Below, one piece after another: positions 9,412 through 21,502 of a DNA stretch of 64,000 nt. The position numbers and the translations under genes were made by a program. How positions within the stretch are numbered: position 1 is the first letter of the stretch; every line of letters starts with the position of its first letter. Origin of the DNA: Pholiota molesta (lineage: Eukaryota > Basidiomycota > Agaricomycetes > Agaricales > Strophariaceae); the NCBI GenBank assembly GCA_014925825.1, contig JACGCK010000229.1:1-64000 (forward strand), written 5' to 3'. A model generated the notes under the pieces. The model was given only the letters and a program-made list of their open reading frames with translations, was not told the DNA's origin and did not search any database.

Positions 9412-11880
9412 ATGGATCGATCGTATCATGATAACCCGTTCGAACCATCCAACCACAGCGATGTGGACTTGAGCAGCCATCCCGTGAGCATACATCTTCA
9501 TTCACCGTCATAGGTGGCCCGTTTGAAGCTCAGATGAGCTTGCAAAGCAAAGTTACAAACGGTCATAAGAGCCCTTTTCCATTATTTTCCGGCTGACCGA
9601 TCACTTCTCCCTCTTATAAGTACTCCACTGACATCCTTCTCATTGTAGCCTCCCAGTCGTTTGAACAGCATACCCCTCGGAAACGTGGGCAGCTCCGGTA
9701 GCCCAACCACGCCCTACCAACCCGTTGGCGGGTACAACCAACCATTCTCGGCGGAATCCACAGACGACTTGGCCACTCCCATTGCTAGAAACTTCAGCGA
9801 CAGACAACCAGGAATCCCGCCATTTGCCTCAAATATGGGGAGTTTTAATGGGGGAAACGAATTCATCAATGGGAGCCACGAACCCAAGCTGGGAGCTTAT
9901 TCGCCTGGTTCGCGCTGGATGCAGCCTCAGCCCCCTAAGTCGAATCGCAAGAAATGGATCGTGAGTGGCACGCTGTATTCCAGATTCCTCTGTACTCAAT
10001 TGCGGTGGATAGGTCATGGGGGTATTAGTCGCTGTCGTAGGAGCCATTATTATTGCTGTCATCGTCGGAGTCGTAGTTTCCAACAACAAGAAAACTAACA
10101 ACAAAAATCTATCGACCACCGGCAGCTCGACCACTGGAGCCTCATCCAACGCGACAGTACAGCAAACAGATCCTAATGATCCCAGTAAATTCACCAAAGA
10201 TCCCAACTTGCATCAGTCGTTCTATGGCTTGGCGTATACCCCAGTGGGGTCGCAACTGCCGGATTGCGGAAACTCCCTCGGTATGTATTTCTTTCATCGT
10301 AGTCCGTGGCTTGCTCCACGGCAAAGCGGCATGGAACTTGACTGAGCTGTTTCGTACCCTTACAAATAACAGCGGCTGTAATTCAAGATGTCCAGGTTCG
10401 TCATGGGTTGAAGTTCATCTATTTTTAACAAACTGACCGAACCTCGTTTTATTAATGTTTGCCCATAGATCATGTCGCAACTGACTCCAGTAGGCATCAT
10501 TCACCGCCCATACTTTCATCTATATGGCACTGACATTATGGATTATAGCGTGTTCGTCTCTACGGAGCTGATTGCAACCAGTCTGCATTGGTGGTAGGTT
10601 TCTGACGGCTGCACGCAGCCCTCTCTATCTTTGATAGCCCTTCTTAATGATTTTTTTGGACAGCTGGAAGCCATAAAGCAAACTAAAGTGAACATGACGG
10701 TGTACTTGGGCAACTATCCAGTTCCAACGGATAATGGCACTGCATACAACCGTCAGAAAGCCGAACTTCAGGCAGCGATCGCGACATACGGAACTGACCA
10801 TATTGGTGGTATTACTGTTGGAAACGAGTTTATGCTCAAGTACGTTGAGCTGGAATTTTTTAATTTCAATTAAAAACAACTCAATGCATTATTCATTATT
10901 AATCTGTGGATTCGCAGTTACGTTACCCAGAATGGCATCTCGGACGTGAACAGTGCTGCTGCTAATGTGGGCGCTAATATCCTCCTCGCCAACATCCAAG
11001 ACACACAGAGCATGCTCCAATCAATGGGGGTGAGCATCCCAATTGGAAATGCCGATGCTGGAAGCTACTTCAGTAACGAACTGCTCGCTGCTGTCAATTA
11101 CGGAGTGAGCATCACTTTATCTTCACTCCGCTTCATGCCTGATGACATTCACTGACTACTACTTCCGTTTTCTTCTTCTTTTTTTCTCTCTTTTGCGTGG
11201 TGTAGATGGCAAATGTACACCCTTGGTTCGCAAATGTATCTGTGGCCCAGTCGGCGGCTTGGACAGCAGAATTCTTCGCAGACACGGACGTGGCTCAAGC
11301 GAATGCATTGACGAACAAACCGACGATGTATATCGCTGAGACTGGCTGGCCTAGTGTGAGCAATGTTCTCCCTGTCGCTGTTGACTAATTCAACTTGGAA
11401 AATCTAGAAATCTTCTGATGTTGGGAACGAGTCAAATGGTCCATCCACTGCATCTATCCCTAATTTACAGGTGGGTTCCTATGAATTTCTTAGTCCAAAA
11501 TTGCTGCTAAGTGCGCTGTATTGCAGGTGTTCTTGGATACATTTGTCTGCCAGGCTAACACGAATGGAACTGGGTACTTCTTCTTCGAGGTTCGTTTCCC
11601 AGAGATCACTTGTAGAACATGTAATTAACTTTGTAACGATCAGTTCGCCGACGAGTCCTGGAAGGTATGTATTTTATTTTTACGAGTCCACAATTGGCCT
11701 CGCTGATCACCATCTGCTTCCCAGGATCAACAATTTGGCGGTGTTGAAGGATGGTGGGGATTGTTCAATCAAGAGTACGTGTGATGACCATTACGATGAT
11801 CTGTTTTTCGATTGACCCACAACTCCTACAGCCGAACACTCAAGAGTGGCATTACAATCCCCAATTGCCAAGCGCCCTAA
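9412..11880 (+). CDS. GH17 beta-1,3-glucanase-like type II membrane protein
   Basis: A glycoside hydrolase family 17 enzyme acting on beta-1,3-glucan of the cell wall. The ATG at 9412 opens a first exon (MDRSYHDNPFEPS...) ending at 9483. A cytoplasmic Ser/Pro/Asn-rich region follows, then a transmembrane segment after NRKKWI (VMGVLVAVVGAIIIAVIVGV, near 10015-10080), a Ser/Thr-rich stalk, and the catalytic domain. This begins SFYGLAYTPVGSQLPDC and continues RVRLYGADCNQS. The acid/base glutamate is in GGITVGNEF (near 10810-10830) and the nucleophile in MYIAETGWPS (near 11325-11352). NVHPWF and GTGYFFFEFADESWK are further family motifs. The protein ends GITIPNCQAP at TAA 11878-11880. The layout matches the btgC-like type II membrane glucanases of aspergilli. 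Several introns interrupt the domain; none breaks the frame. Confidence 0.9.
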
Positions 11881-12685
11881 ATGGATGGCTACTTTGTATT
11901 CAAAAAAACAAGAGAGATGACTGATCAATAACCCATCATTCGTCCTTTTTCAATAATAGTAACGACCCATCATCAGAGACATTGATTTGATTCCCCACTT
12001 ATTACCCACAGACAATACCCTCGTTACATTCGTTACTTTCTTACGGACTGGATTTTTGCGTATCTATATCCCGGACATTTTTGCATTACCTGAGTACCTC
12101 CACTTTACTAGGCCTTTTGTACACACAACTGGCGCCCTTCGATGTCGACCACTCTTTTCTTTTACTCTATATTGCCCTTTGTGCTGCCTATCGTTTCACC
12201 GACTGTTGGCATTATGTATCAATTAGCGACATTTCATGATACTTATTTTCGGGACACGGTGTTAGCCACGTCTTGTTTCGTTTATTATTTGTACCCCAGC
12301 AAGTTCAAATTTTGAACATCCTCGAGGTCCTTGCAAATTGATGTGACTTTGAAATGGTTTGCGCGTGGGGGCCGTCCTCTTGGTGAGGGTTTTCACTCGT
12401 AAGTATACATGTTTCTGCGTGATCTTGTTATATCCAAAACTTCAAGCAAGCAGCAGGCTTATAATAACTACAGCGCCGAGATGAATGTGTTCATCAAGTG
12501 TTCACGCACATAAAACATGCACGCTCTACCAACTAGTACTAATTATAAGTCCCCATGAATTGGGATACAAGTAGATCATGGAGAACAGGAATCAGTCAAA
12601 GGATGATGGTAAATAACTAAGCACCGTGGAGTTTCACTAGATATCTAGATGTAGCCTTGGGACGATGTACGGAAAAGATTATAGC
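11881..12685. other. intergenic, 3' regions of convergent genes
   Basis: The GH17 gene and the F-box gene converge here. The sequence is AT-rich with only short frames and probably holds both 3' UTRs. I see no gene and no repeat. Confidence 0.5.
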
Positions 12686-14542
12686 CTAATTGGGATATTC
12701 ATCCACTTGATCCTCCTCTTCCTCTTGGTCATAGTCCTCTTCGTCTTCTTCTTCTCGGTCGTAGTCCTCTTCGTTTTCTTCATGATGGGCAAATTCCTCT
12801 TCTCTTCTTCTGCTTTGGCCGTTCTCCCACTCCTCCCACTCCTCCCACCGTGTCTTTTCTACACCATATTCACACCCGTCCCAATCAACATCAACCACGA
12901 TTTCCTTCAGCAACTTTACATCCTTTTCAAGGCTGGTCCGTGGTTTCCCGTAACAAGCCCGCAGAATCAGCATGTTTACGGGTACACCGAACTCACAACG
13001 CTCCATGAGGAAGTCTCGGAGCAGTTCCATTGACATTCCGCATGTAACTCCGCCGCCTGAAGCACGACTTGCAAATACTTGTGGAAGCTGCCACGTTTTT
13101 GGGAACAACATGTCATAAAGACAGATGGAAGAGACATGAGGGAAATAGACCATCGTCTGAGCTGCATTTCCGCTAGATCCAGCTGGATCAACTTGCATGC
13201 CAAGACACATTGCGTCGAAAAAGGGCCTCGCTGCCTCTTCCCCTGCCACGACAGAATGCACTCGAGGCAGTGTTCCTAGCATATTTGCTATCATGTTGGC
13301 CGATAACACCCTCTCGGCAAGATATAGGTGGGTGATATTGTGTAGGGGTATCGCGCTATTAAATATGTCGCCCAGAATGTTTGTCAAGCGGTCGGAATAA
13401 AAAACCAACTCTAGACGAGCGATGGCATCGTCACGCCAGTGGTGGATTATGTCAGACTCATTCAATGCCTCCACGAATAACTTGAGTTTGATTCCTCGTC
13501 CGATTCGATGGATAGGTTTTGATATGATAAGACTTTGGAAAGGTGTATCAAGAGTTGCGTTTGAGTATGATCGACCTAAGCCGAATATAGAGAAATCCGG
13601 ATTGGTTTGATTAAAGCATACAACGCGGACCGTGGCGGTTGGTGGAAAAGTGACCCAGCGAAAGAAAGTGTCCACTCCTAAAAAATCAGAAGAGATTTCG
13701 AGATTACGAAGACGGGCAAGGTGTATATTTCCGGACGACCACGAAGCCTGCCCGCCAGTTTGGATTCGAAATGCACCGTCGCGTAGTTCCAAGGACTCTA
13801 ATTCAGGCATTCCTTTCAGTGCGTCCATCAACTGGATTTCAGTCAGTGCAGATGTTGCAGGAAGGGAAGTTAATTTGAGGTGTAAGAGAGAGCGAAGGAG
13901 ATGAGAATGAGAGTTCCAATGGACCTCGCAGTTGGTTAAGCTGAGCTTGCGTAACCGTCCTGTTTGGCGTAGAACGTCTCTTGAGATAGGGAGGGGCATA
14001 AAATTTCGAGGATTATATGAGAGAGGGGGGAGCGTAAGAGCTAGAGGATCATCTCGGTTTGGGGAAAAGTCGCCAAGTTCTCCCCCTAGACATAAAGACT
14101 CCAGTTGTGGAGCGGACGTCGGCAACATTCCTTTTAAGCCATCCCATGTAGCTGTTGAAACATTCCGTAGCGATAGAGCTTTGATACGCTGAAAATGTTC
14201 GAAAGCTAACTCCAATCCTGAATCTGGAAGCGAGCGCCGTAGGGAACCTTCGACCAACAGGCTAGAATCCTTCGACCTTCTGAGCATTTCTTCGACCCAG
14301 CGAAGATTGCCGATGGGCAAGTGGACCCACAAAGTCGGTGAATCGAGGGCTATATCCCTCCAGTATCGGCATACGTGGGTGAGATTTATCCATTTCAAAC
14401 TAGCCTGTCCCTGCTCTCTGTGATCCAGCTTCGTAGAATCCAGCTCGGTTTTTTGCACAAGAGCGAAAATATAGTGCACGATTTCGGCGGGGAGGCGGAA
14501 AATCGGTAGCAAGCTATTTCTCTGGCAGTCCGAGGCCAACAA
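12686..14542 (-). CDS. F-box protein with leucine-rich region and acidic tail
   Basis: F-box proteins bind Skp1 and act as substrate receptors of SCF ubiquitin ligases. This is a single uninterrupted frame of 618 codons. The F-box is near residues 10-70: LLPIFRLPAEIVHYIFALVQ, then SLKWINLTHVCRYWRDIALDSPTLWVHL. The middle has irregular leucine-rich segments (LESLCLGGELG, LRKLSLTNCEVHW, LHLKLTSL, MPELESLELRDG) typical of the very large mushroom F-box/LRR family. The last 35 residues are strongly acidic (Glu/Asp/Tyr rich). The start is the ATG at 14542, just before the F-box. The substrate is unknown. High antisense hydrophobicity at 12665-13033 is a by-product of the acidic tail. Confidence 0.9.
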   Translation of the reverse strand: MLASDCQRNSLLPIFRLPAEIVHYIFALVQKTELDSTKLDHREQGQASLKWINLTHVCRYWRDIALDSPTLWVHLPIGNLRWVEEMLRRSKDSSLLVEGSLRRSLPDSGLELAFEHFQRIKALSLRNVSTATWDGLKGMLPTSAPQLESLCLGGELGDFSPNRDDPLALTLPPLSYNPRNFMPLPISRDVLRQTGRLRKLSLTNCEVHWNSHSHLLRSLLHLKLTSLPATSALTEIQLMDALKGMPELESLELRDGAFRIQTGGQASWSSGNIHLARLRNLEISSDFLGVDTFFRWVTFPPTATVRVVCFNQTNPDFSIFGLGRSYSNATLDTPFQSLIISKPIHRIGRGIKLKLFVEALNESDIIHHWRDDAIARLELVFYSDRLTNILGDIFNSAIPLHNITHLYLAERVLSANMIANMLGTLPRVHSVVAGEEAARPFFDAMCLGMQVDPAGSSGNAAQTMVYFPHVSSICLYDMLFPKTWQLPQVFASRASGGGVTCGMSMELLRDFLMERCEFGVPVNMLILRACYGKPRTSLEKDVKLLKEIVVDVDWDGCEYGVEKTRWEEWEEWENGQSRRREEEFAHHEENEEDYDREEEDEEDYDQEEEEDQVDEYPN

Positions 14543-15219
14543 AGACGTCGGGGTTTTCCGGAGGCGTTCTTTTCCTTTTTGATAGCGTCACCGATGATAT
14601 GGAGATTTTCTTCTGTTGAGAAACTTTTCTTCAGTGGAGGCGATCCATTCATTTTTGAAAATCAAGCAAGCGCCTTAAGTCGCAAGGCTGGCTGGTCAAA
14701 GGACAATCCATATGGTGATTTGAGTTCAATAATAGATCGATCATGCAATATTCGACAACATACCTTGATAAGTTGAGTGGGCGCCCACCCCAATACCACG
14801 ACTAAGTATGAGGTGCCGATGATGAAATGGTAGGTGAAAGATTGGTGAAAGACCTGTGAAAGACTCAAAGAGGAAGGTTTTGGGAAGGTTCTCAATTGCG
14901 TGATCTGTGAATTAGATTTTACTCAAATTTTACTTAGCGTTATGTAAATTATAATTCCTGCCAACTGGCACATAGCTCTAGAGTCTAAGTACTAAGTATT
15001 AGAGCAAACGTCGAACGACGTTCCGCAAGCGTGGCGAACTCTTTGAAAATTCATGTCTGTCGATATAAGCGAGTTAAATAATATCCCAGTAGTTTTCGAT
15101 AATTCTGCGGAGATCACGCCGCTTGGTTCTGGATTATAGAACAAAATATAGTATTATGAATAGGTTTACATTGTGTTTAATATTCTATAAAATTTGAGTA
15201 TGCAATGGGTAGAGGCTCC
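14543..15219. other. intergenic region, no gene seen
   Basis: This stretch contains the 5' flank of the F-box gene and the 3' flank of formate dehydrogenase. A 77-codon minus-strand frame at 14662-14895 has a hydrophobic stretch but no recognisable domain and no neighbouring exons. I see nothing else. Confidence 0.4.
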
Positions 15220-16680
15220 TCAGCGTTGGCCGTAGGCCTTGGTCTCGTACTTGCCGAGGCCAACAATGATGTTTTGGGGTTCCTGGGGCTTGTTGGTGAG
15301 GTAGTTCTCGAGGATGCTCTTGGTACCGTTGGCGTAGCGAGCTTGAGCGTCGAGAGTGGTTCCGGAGTAATGAGGCACCATTCCGTTTCCACCGCCAAGG
15401 GGGTTCTTCGCGGTACGCCAGACGTGGTCCTTGGGAGCGGGCTGGACATTCCAGACATCACCTACGAACAGAGATTAATTAGGATTTTTGGTGTACCATG
15501 CAGGTAAGAAAGTACATACCGGCGTAACCGCTGAGCTGGCCGCTAGCGAGGGCCGCGGCGACAGCATCCTTGTCGCAGATGGCACCGCGAGCAGTGTTAA
15601 CGAGCCAAGCGCCCTTCTTGAAGTGCTTCAGGAGATCGGCGTTGACAAGGCCGAGGGTACCCTCGTGCAATGGGCAGTTGATGGTGACAACATCGCACTG
15701 AGAGACGAACTCCTTGAGGTCCTCGACACGGCGGGCCTTGACGGCCTTCGCAGCAGCTATAGCGAAGGAGTCAGCGAAAAGATTTAGAACTGAATTTTGA
15801 GTAGATCTACCTTCTGGGAGGGGTGTGTAGTCGTAGTAGAGGTGCTCCTTGGTGTCGAAGGGCACCAGACGCTGAAGGACACGGTATCCAATGCGGCCAG
15901 CTCCGATGGTACCAACAACCTTGCCCTCTAAATCGAAGGCATTCCTGGCAATCTCAGAGACCTGCCAGTCGCCGCGCTCGATCATCTGCATAAATTGGTA
16001 AGGGATTTGTCGAGCGATAAGTATGAACAGCTTAAAGTACCTCATGAGCGGGAACGAAGTTCCTCACTAGGAGCAGAATGCTCATGACGACGTGCTCAGC
16101 AACGGAGACGACGTTGGATCCAGATACTTCGAGAACTTGAATTTTGTGTTCAACAGCGGCGTTGAGATCGACGTGGTCAGAGCCGACACCAGCAGTGATG
16201 CAAATCTTAAGGTTCTTGGCCTTCTCGATGAGCTCACGGGTCACGTAACTGTACTCGAATCAATAACAGGATAGTCATGCAGCAATTCGAATAGACTCAC
16301 CCAGGGTGGAAAGGAGTGGTGATGAGAACTTCAGCATCGACGATGTGTTTTTGGAGATCACTGTCGGGACCTTCTTTGCTGCTGGAAACTATAATTCAAT
16401 ATTAGACGAAATACCTTAACACGAATCATGCAACATTAGCACTCACCAATGAATTCATGACCTTGAGACTCGAGCCATTTCTGGATGCCAAGCTGCAAGA
16501 AAAAAGGAGTCAGTATAAGAACGCCAACTTTTACAGAGAAACACACCTTGTTCTCAACGGTACCGAGGAGACGGGGTTCTTGTTGAGCAGCAACGCCACC
16601 GTCGTAGAGGATTGCGAGAACCTAATAATGTCGTCATTGAGTAACTGGATCCATAATAGACGATAATTGATTACCTTCAT
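15220..16680 (-). CDS. FDH1: NAD-dependent formate dehydrogenase
   Basis: Oxidises formate to CO2 with reduction of NAD+, a cytosolic C1 detoxification and energy step. Eight exons join exactly: 16675-16680, 16547-16621, 16447-16492, 16301-16388, 16041-16248, 15811-15985, 15520-15756 and 15220-15461. They sum to 1077 nt (358 residues plus stop), the usual length for fungal FDH. The first coding exon is only ATGAAG. Motifs include VLAILYDGG at the N-terminus, [28 protein letters not shown], the Rossmann loop [29 protein letters not shown], the catalytic arginine region [10 protein letters not shown], and the catalytic histidine in [11 protein letters not shown] (the usual DHPWR has Val for Pro). 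[15 protein letters not shown] and a short tail ending YGQR follow. There is no N-terminal targeting sequence, so a cytosolic location is expected. Confidence 0.97.
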
Positions 16681-17474
16681 GATGATATATGGACTCTGGA
16701 GGAGGAGTTAGGATTGAAAGATGCAAGTGGGGATGGGTTGGTGAGAGCACATCGACAAATCCTATGGCCTTTTATACCTCAGCTGCATATCGGGAACGAC
16801 CATGAGATTACGCGTCAAGGCGTCATAGGAGTCTACGACGCAGCCCGATTTCCTGGAGTTGTGCGAATCATTCCGATAAGGCAAAGTCAAGCGTTTCCGA
16901 GGGGTGTTGATCTCCAAGTTCATCGCGCACCGCCGCAGCCCGAGCGTGGGCGCACCTCGGAAGGCTCTGTCTTTGTCAGCATCGGAAGCGGCCGGGAAAT
17001 TGCTATGCTGGTCTCCGGGCCAGCCTTGTCCGGGCGGGTGTGTTCGGAAGGCTCTCCTCCTGTCGGACCTGTCCCGGTTCTCCCTACGTTCGGAGCAAGC
17101 CCAGGGGCTCCAGACATCAACTGCCCAGTAATTTGGAAGGGATACATTCATCCTCCTAAATTGTGCCAGATAAATGCGATGCGAATATGTCCAGATGGCA
17201 GAATTATAGCCTTTAATATCTTCACCGTTCATGAATATTCAGTGAAAAGTTTTGCGTCACACACACACCTTACCCAAAAAGCAAATCTAGAAGAACATGA
17301 TCATGAGGAGGACATATGTGTTACATCTATTGGACGGAGCGTAAGGAACAAGAAGTAAAAATCTGCAAGCACTCCCGACGTTGTCTTTCAACGAAAGGAT
17401 CTGTGCACTGGAGACTCTGGAGAGCCTAGCTGTCATGAGCCAGGTGTTGCAGTCAGTAATAAAAGTAAAAAGTG
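16681..17474. promoter_or_regulatory. formate dehydrogenase upstream region
   Basis: About 790 bases lie between the FDH start and the Gly tRNA. A plus-strand frame of 214 codons (16714-17358) and a minus-strand frame of 156 codons cross the same GC-rich core without recognisable motifs, so I read it as the FDH promoter region rather than a gene. CCGGAC/CCGGGC-type motifs occur around 17015-17035. Confidence 0.4.
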
Positions 17475-17545
17475 TGCATTGACCGGGAGTCGAACCCGGA
17501 GCTAGGCCATGGGAAGACCCAATGTTACCGCTACACCATCAATGC
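17475..17545 (-). tRNA. tRNA-Gly (anticodon CCC)
   Basis: On the minus strand the sequence folds as a full cloverleaf. The acceptor stem is GCATTGA/TCAATGC and the anticodon loop is TTCCCAT (CCC) on a stem containing two G-U pairs. The T arm is CCGGGTTCGACTCCCGG and the discriminator is A. There is no intron. Confidence 0.93.
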
Positions 17546-17819
17546 TATTGAACATTGTCGAAGGGTCTTCTCTGTGACGCGGGTTGCTTGCCATCTATTT
17601 TTTAGAACAGGGGCCATTACTAGTAACTACGCCACGTTCATTATTGCATTGAACTACGACAGGATTCTAGTAACTAATTTACAAGGCATATATATATCTA
17701 CGGAGCCGTACTATTCAATAGCTAGCAAAACTTTCAGTGTTTTCACAGGTCGAGACTCGATGTACTTCCAAAGGTTTAAGGTATTTCCGGACTAGGTGAA
17801 TTGGAGTGCAAAAAGAATC

Positions 17820-17825
17820 AAAAAA
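17820..17825 (-). terminator. Pol III terminator of tRNA-Pro
   Basis: Six consecutive T residues (minus strand) immediately follow the discriminator base of the Pro tRNA. Confidence 0.7.
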
Positions 17826-17926
17826 GGGCCCAACCGGGAATTGAACCCGGGACCACGCACATCTTTTGCTTCCTGAGGAAGCGGGAAGAACCCGAAGCGC
17901 GTATCATACTACTAGACCATTAGGCC
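17826..17926 (-). tRNA. tRNA-Pro (anticodon CGG) with intron
   Basis: On the minus strand the acceptor stem GGCCTAA/TTGGGCC pairs fully, with C as discriminator. The anticodon loop is TTCGGG+T with anticodon CGG, and the T arm is CCGGGTTCAATTCCCGG. An intron of about 31 nt interrupts the anticodon loop one base after the anticodon and can fold on itself (GCTTCCTCAGGAAGC). A run of T residues follows the 3' end directly, as expected for a Pol III terminator. Confidence 0.93.
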
Positions 17927-18123
17927 GATGGAAGCTGTCTCAGCTCTTGAGGATACACACACCTCTTGGATCCTTACAGTGACGCGATGCAATAATCGGA
18001 GCGCCCACCCTTCAAGCTTCAAGCACCCTTCAAGTTCGCCTTTATCATCTTAAATAGACGCCACCTCTTTCTGTCCTTGCGCCGGCCTTGATCCTCTTTG
18101 AAGACGCGTTTAAAAGAGTTTCA

Positions 18124-21100
18124 ATGGCCCCAAGGAAGAAAACTTCTACGACCCGTCTTCCGCAAAGTTTGCAGGAACAACTCCAGGAATCGGCTGGTAC
18201 GTTGCCTTTTACCGGGATATTTTCTAGCATTCTCAAAACATTCAGCAAACGATCATCCCCAGAATCAGCGTCATCGACGCCCTGGATCACGAAAGGAGGC
18301 CAGGAAGCAGGAACGCGCTACTCAAAAGCAAAAGAAAGCCGAATACTTCTCGCATAACCCGAACAATCGAAAAAGAGCGGCAGAGGATGAACATGGCGAA
18401 TCGCCTCAACGCAAAAAAGTCCGTCAGGATGAGAGTGGCAGACAACACGAATCAAAATCGAAAATCGAACCCAGACCTGCTCAAGAGAAGCAAAAGGCTT
18501 CAGTTGACCTGAGCACCAGTCGCCAAAGCATTTCCACCGCGTCTTCAAAAACTTTTGGTAAAAGTTTGGAGCCCAAACAGCGCACCAAGAAGACGGTATC
18601 TACTCCACCGAAGGACCCGCTAGAAGAAAAGGAAGATGCGTATATTGCGTATTTAGAGGCTCAGCTGGGAATAGGAAAGTCTGGCCGAAAGAAGTCGAGC
18701 AAGGAGGAAGATGACGGCTTGGATGGTATGTGCTTCTGGTGGCGATATCCTTTCTGCTGTTATTCACGAAATCTGTTCCTTGATAGATCTATTAAACTGG
18801 GCGGACTCCCTTGTGATATCCAAAGCACAAGTACGTTGCAATAATATACCACCACTGAGTTGAGCTTAACTTATGCTATCAAGAACCCTGCCAATGATAA
18901 AGGGATCGAAGAGGGAGAGGACTCTGGGGATGAATCCGACAACAGTAGCTCTAATGATTATGGAGAGGAATGGGGCGGAATTGTTCAGGACGACGCAAAT
19001 TCGGATACTACTGAAGACAGCACGGAGAATCCCCAAGAAGAGAAATCGGAAGTTCTCAATAAGCCCGAAGCAACTGGTGCGTCATCTTCCATCTTTTTCA
19101 TTTGCACAATCCAATTTCTGTAGGCGCATATATACCTCCCCATCTTAGAAATACCCAAAAAGCCGAAACCTCAAATTCTGAACAAATCCTAAAACTAACA
19201 AAACAACTGAAAGGTTTACTGAATCGGTAAGGATCATAATTGCAATGAGTTCGTAATTTGACTGACACCTTGTTTTAGAATGAGCGAACAGAATATTGGT
19301 TCGATTGTCGACAGTTTCGAGGAGATTTACAGGGAACATCGTCGAAACGGTAAAAGACCATATCATCTGAATCGAAATCCATGATCTGATGAGTGATTAG
19401 ATGTGACATCTACTCTCACTACGCTTATCCTCAACGGGATATCCTCGCATTCGTCCTTACTGGATTCATATGTGGTTCTTTACGCCGCCTTCGTCAGCAG
19501 CTTGCACAAGATCGTCGGAATTGAATTCGGTATTCTTTATTTCTAATCGGGAAAATATGCATGGTTTGCTGACACCTGGTACAGCGGCTCATTTCGTCCA
19601 AACCCTTGTCCTATCATACGAACAACACTACGGCAAATTATCCTCGACCACCGATGTTACCGAACTAGAAGGCAAAGAGTGCTCGAATTTGCTTGTCCTG
19701 ATATCCGAGCTATATAATTTCCAAGTCATCTCATCCATTCTCGTGTTTGATGTCATTCGAGCTCTGCTTGCGGGAGATCTGACCGAATTCAATGTTGAGT
19801 TATTGCTCAAGGTCGTTCGCAGTAAGTTACTTTCTCCCGAGTCACGCAATCATTTATTCAAACATTTGCATCATAGATTCTGGGCAGCAATTGAGACAAG
19901 ACGACTCTTCTGCCTTAAAAGATATCATACAAATCGTTCAAGGCAGAGTATCAACGGAAGACAACGGAGTCATGAGGTAAGTCTGTTAAGCTCATATCAC
20001 ATTAGGTTTACTGACAAGTTCTCTAGTTCTCGAACTCGATTCATGATTGAGACCCTCACAAACTTGAAGAACAACAAGCTAAAGAGGAACGTGACTCAGA
20101 ATCAAGGTGGTGCGGCTGTCGAAAGGCTGAAGAAATTCCTTTCTGGCCTGACCAAATCGCGCCACAGTACGTTCTGCAAACCATATTTTGTGATGTTTCC
20201 TTACAATCCCAACCTAGTTCTCGCGCATGAACCATTGCGCGTGTCTCTGGAGGATCTACACGCGGCGGAAACCAAGGGCAAATGGTGGCTAGTTGGTGCC
20301 GCGTGGAGTGGAGACCCGTTGATCGACAAGCAAGCAGAGTTCAGCAAATCCGCTACTACCAAACCAGAACAAGAGGCTGCACCAAGTGAATCCGCCGATC
20401 TTATCAAGCTAGCTCGTTCTCAAGGAATGAATACCGACATTCGCCGGGGTATCTTTGTGGTTCTGATGAGCAGCGATGTAGGCCATCAGTTCCTTCTCTG
20501 TATTGTCGCATGTTCGATTATTGAAAACCGGTTTCTAGGATTATGTTGATGCATGCGAGCGATTGTCGCAACTGAATCTCACAGAGGTTCAGCAACGCGA
20601 AATTATACGTGTTCTATTGCACTGCTGCGGAAATGTATGTTTACCAATCGATCTTGACGCACATGTATTGATACCCCTTCAGGAGAAGGCATATAACCCA
20701 TATTATACTCTGGTCTGCCAACAACTATGCCGCACGTCGCATTCATATAAGATCACGCTTCAGTTCAGTCTATGGGACTTTTTACGCGATCTCGGAGAGA
20801 AGAATGTTGGTGGCGCTGCTGTGGTCAAGAACGTGGATGATTCCGATGATTTTGATGTCAAAAACATCTCAGAGAACCGAATCCGAAATGTTGCCAGAGC
20901 GTACGCGTGGTGGATTGCGAAGGACTGCGTTACTCTTCTTATACTGAAGGTGAGTTGCCATTAATTCCGAAGCAACGTTCATTGACAGCAGCATATATAT
21001 GTAGCCTGTGGACTTCACGACACTCAAGCCTCAGACGCGAGATTTCCTGACAGAGGTTTTTACGCACATCTTCGTGAACAGTCAACGAACAACGCCGATA

Positions 21101-21334
21101 GTCCGTATGGATATGGACAGTCTGACCCTTACTCGCAATCGAGCCACGATTGAAGAAATCTTTATGAAAGCTACTCGAGTGCAGGCGTTGGCCATGGGTT
21201 TGGTGTACTTCTTATCGGCGATGGCTAAGGATACCTCGGTGGGTGACGGTGAATTTTCAAAGTTTCTTCGTTGGGCAATTGGTCTGGCGAAAGAGACGCT
21301 GCGTACTGGTGTCGACATGGTATCCGTGCTATAA
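18124..21334 (+). CDS. SGD1: SGD1/NOM1-type nucleolar MIF4G-MA3 protein
   Basis: A nucleolar protein needed for small-subunit (18S) rRNA processing in yeast. The ATG at 18124 starts MAPRKKTSTTRLPQSLQEQ. A long charged, disordered N-terminal region follows (PGSRKEARKQERATQKQKKAE near 18300 and Asp/Glu/Ser-rich stretches near 18900-19060). The motif AYIPPHLR begins the conserved core. A MIF4G domain extends over about 19180-20170 (ILKLTKQLKGLLNR, SEQNIGSIVDSFEEIYR, HFVQTLVLSYEQHYG, CSNLLVLISELYNF). After LVGAAWSGDPL comes an MA3 domain starting MNTDIRRGIFVVLMSSDDYVDACERL, with the second half VARAYAWWIAKDCVTLLILKPVDFTTL. The protein ends at TAA before 21335. About ten introns are present and the frame is intact through all the parts I joined. 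The start is supported by the basic N-terminus typical of the family. Confidence 0.92.
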
Positions 21335-21502
21335 CCTTAGATTATGTTCGATTGTTTTATGGATTATCTTTTGACGAATGCTACACTGGAACAGCTACTA
21401 CCGGTCTTCCCACCAAAGCTGAAAGTCGGGTGCTGGATTCGAGAGCTAAGTCGTATCCTCATGAGTTCGAGATCGTAACCGTGCGTTATATCGAACTTTG
21501 GC

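Noticed and set aside
12665..13033. Plus-strand frame of 122 codons with very hydrophobic Phe/Leu/Val runs resembling a membrane protein
   Set aside because: Exact antisense of the Glu/Asp-rich tail of the F-box protein; the hydrophobicity is a coding artefact.
16714..17358. Plus-strand frame of 214 codons and a minus-strand partner upstream of FDH
   Set aside because: No recognisable motif in either; overlapping frames on both strands in a GC-rich promoter are expected by chance.
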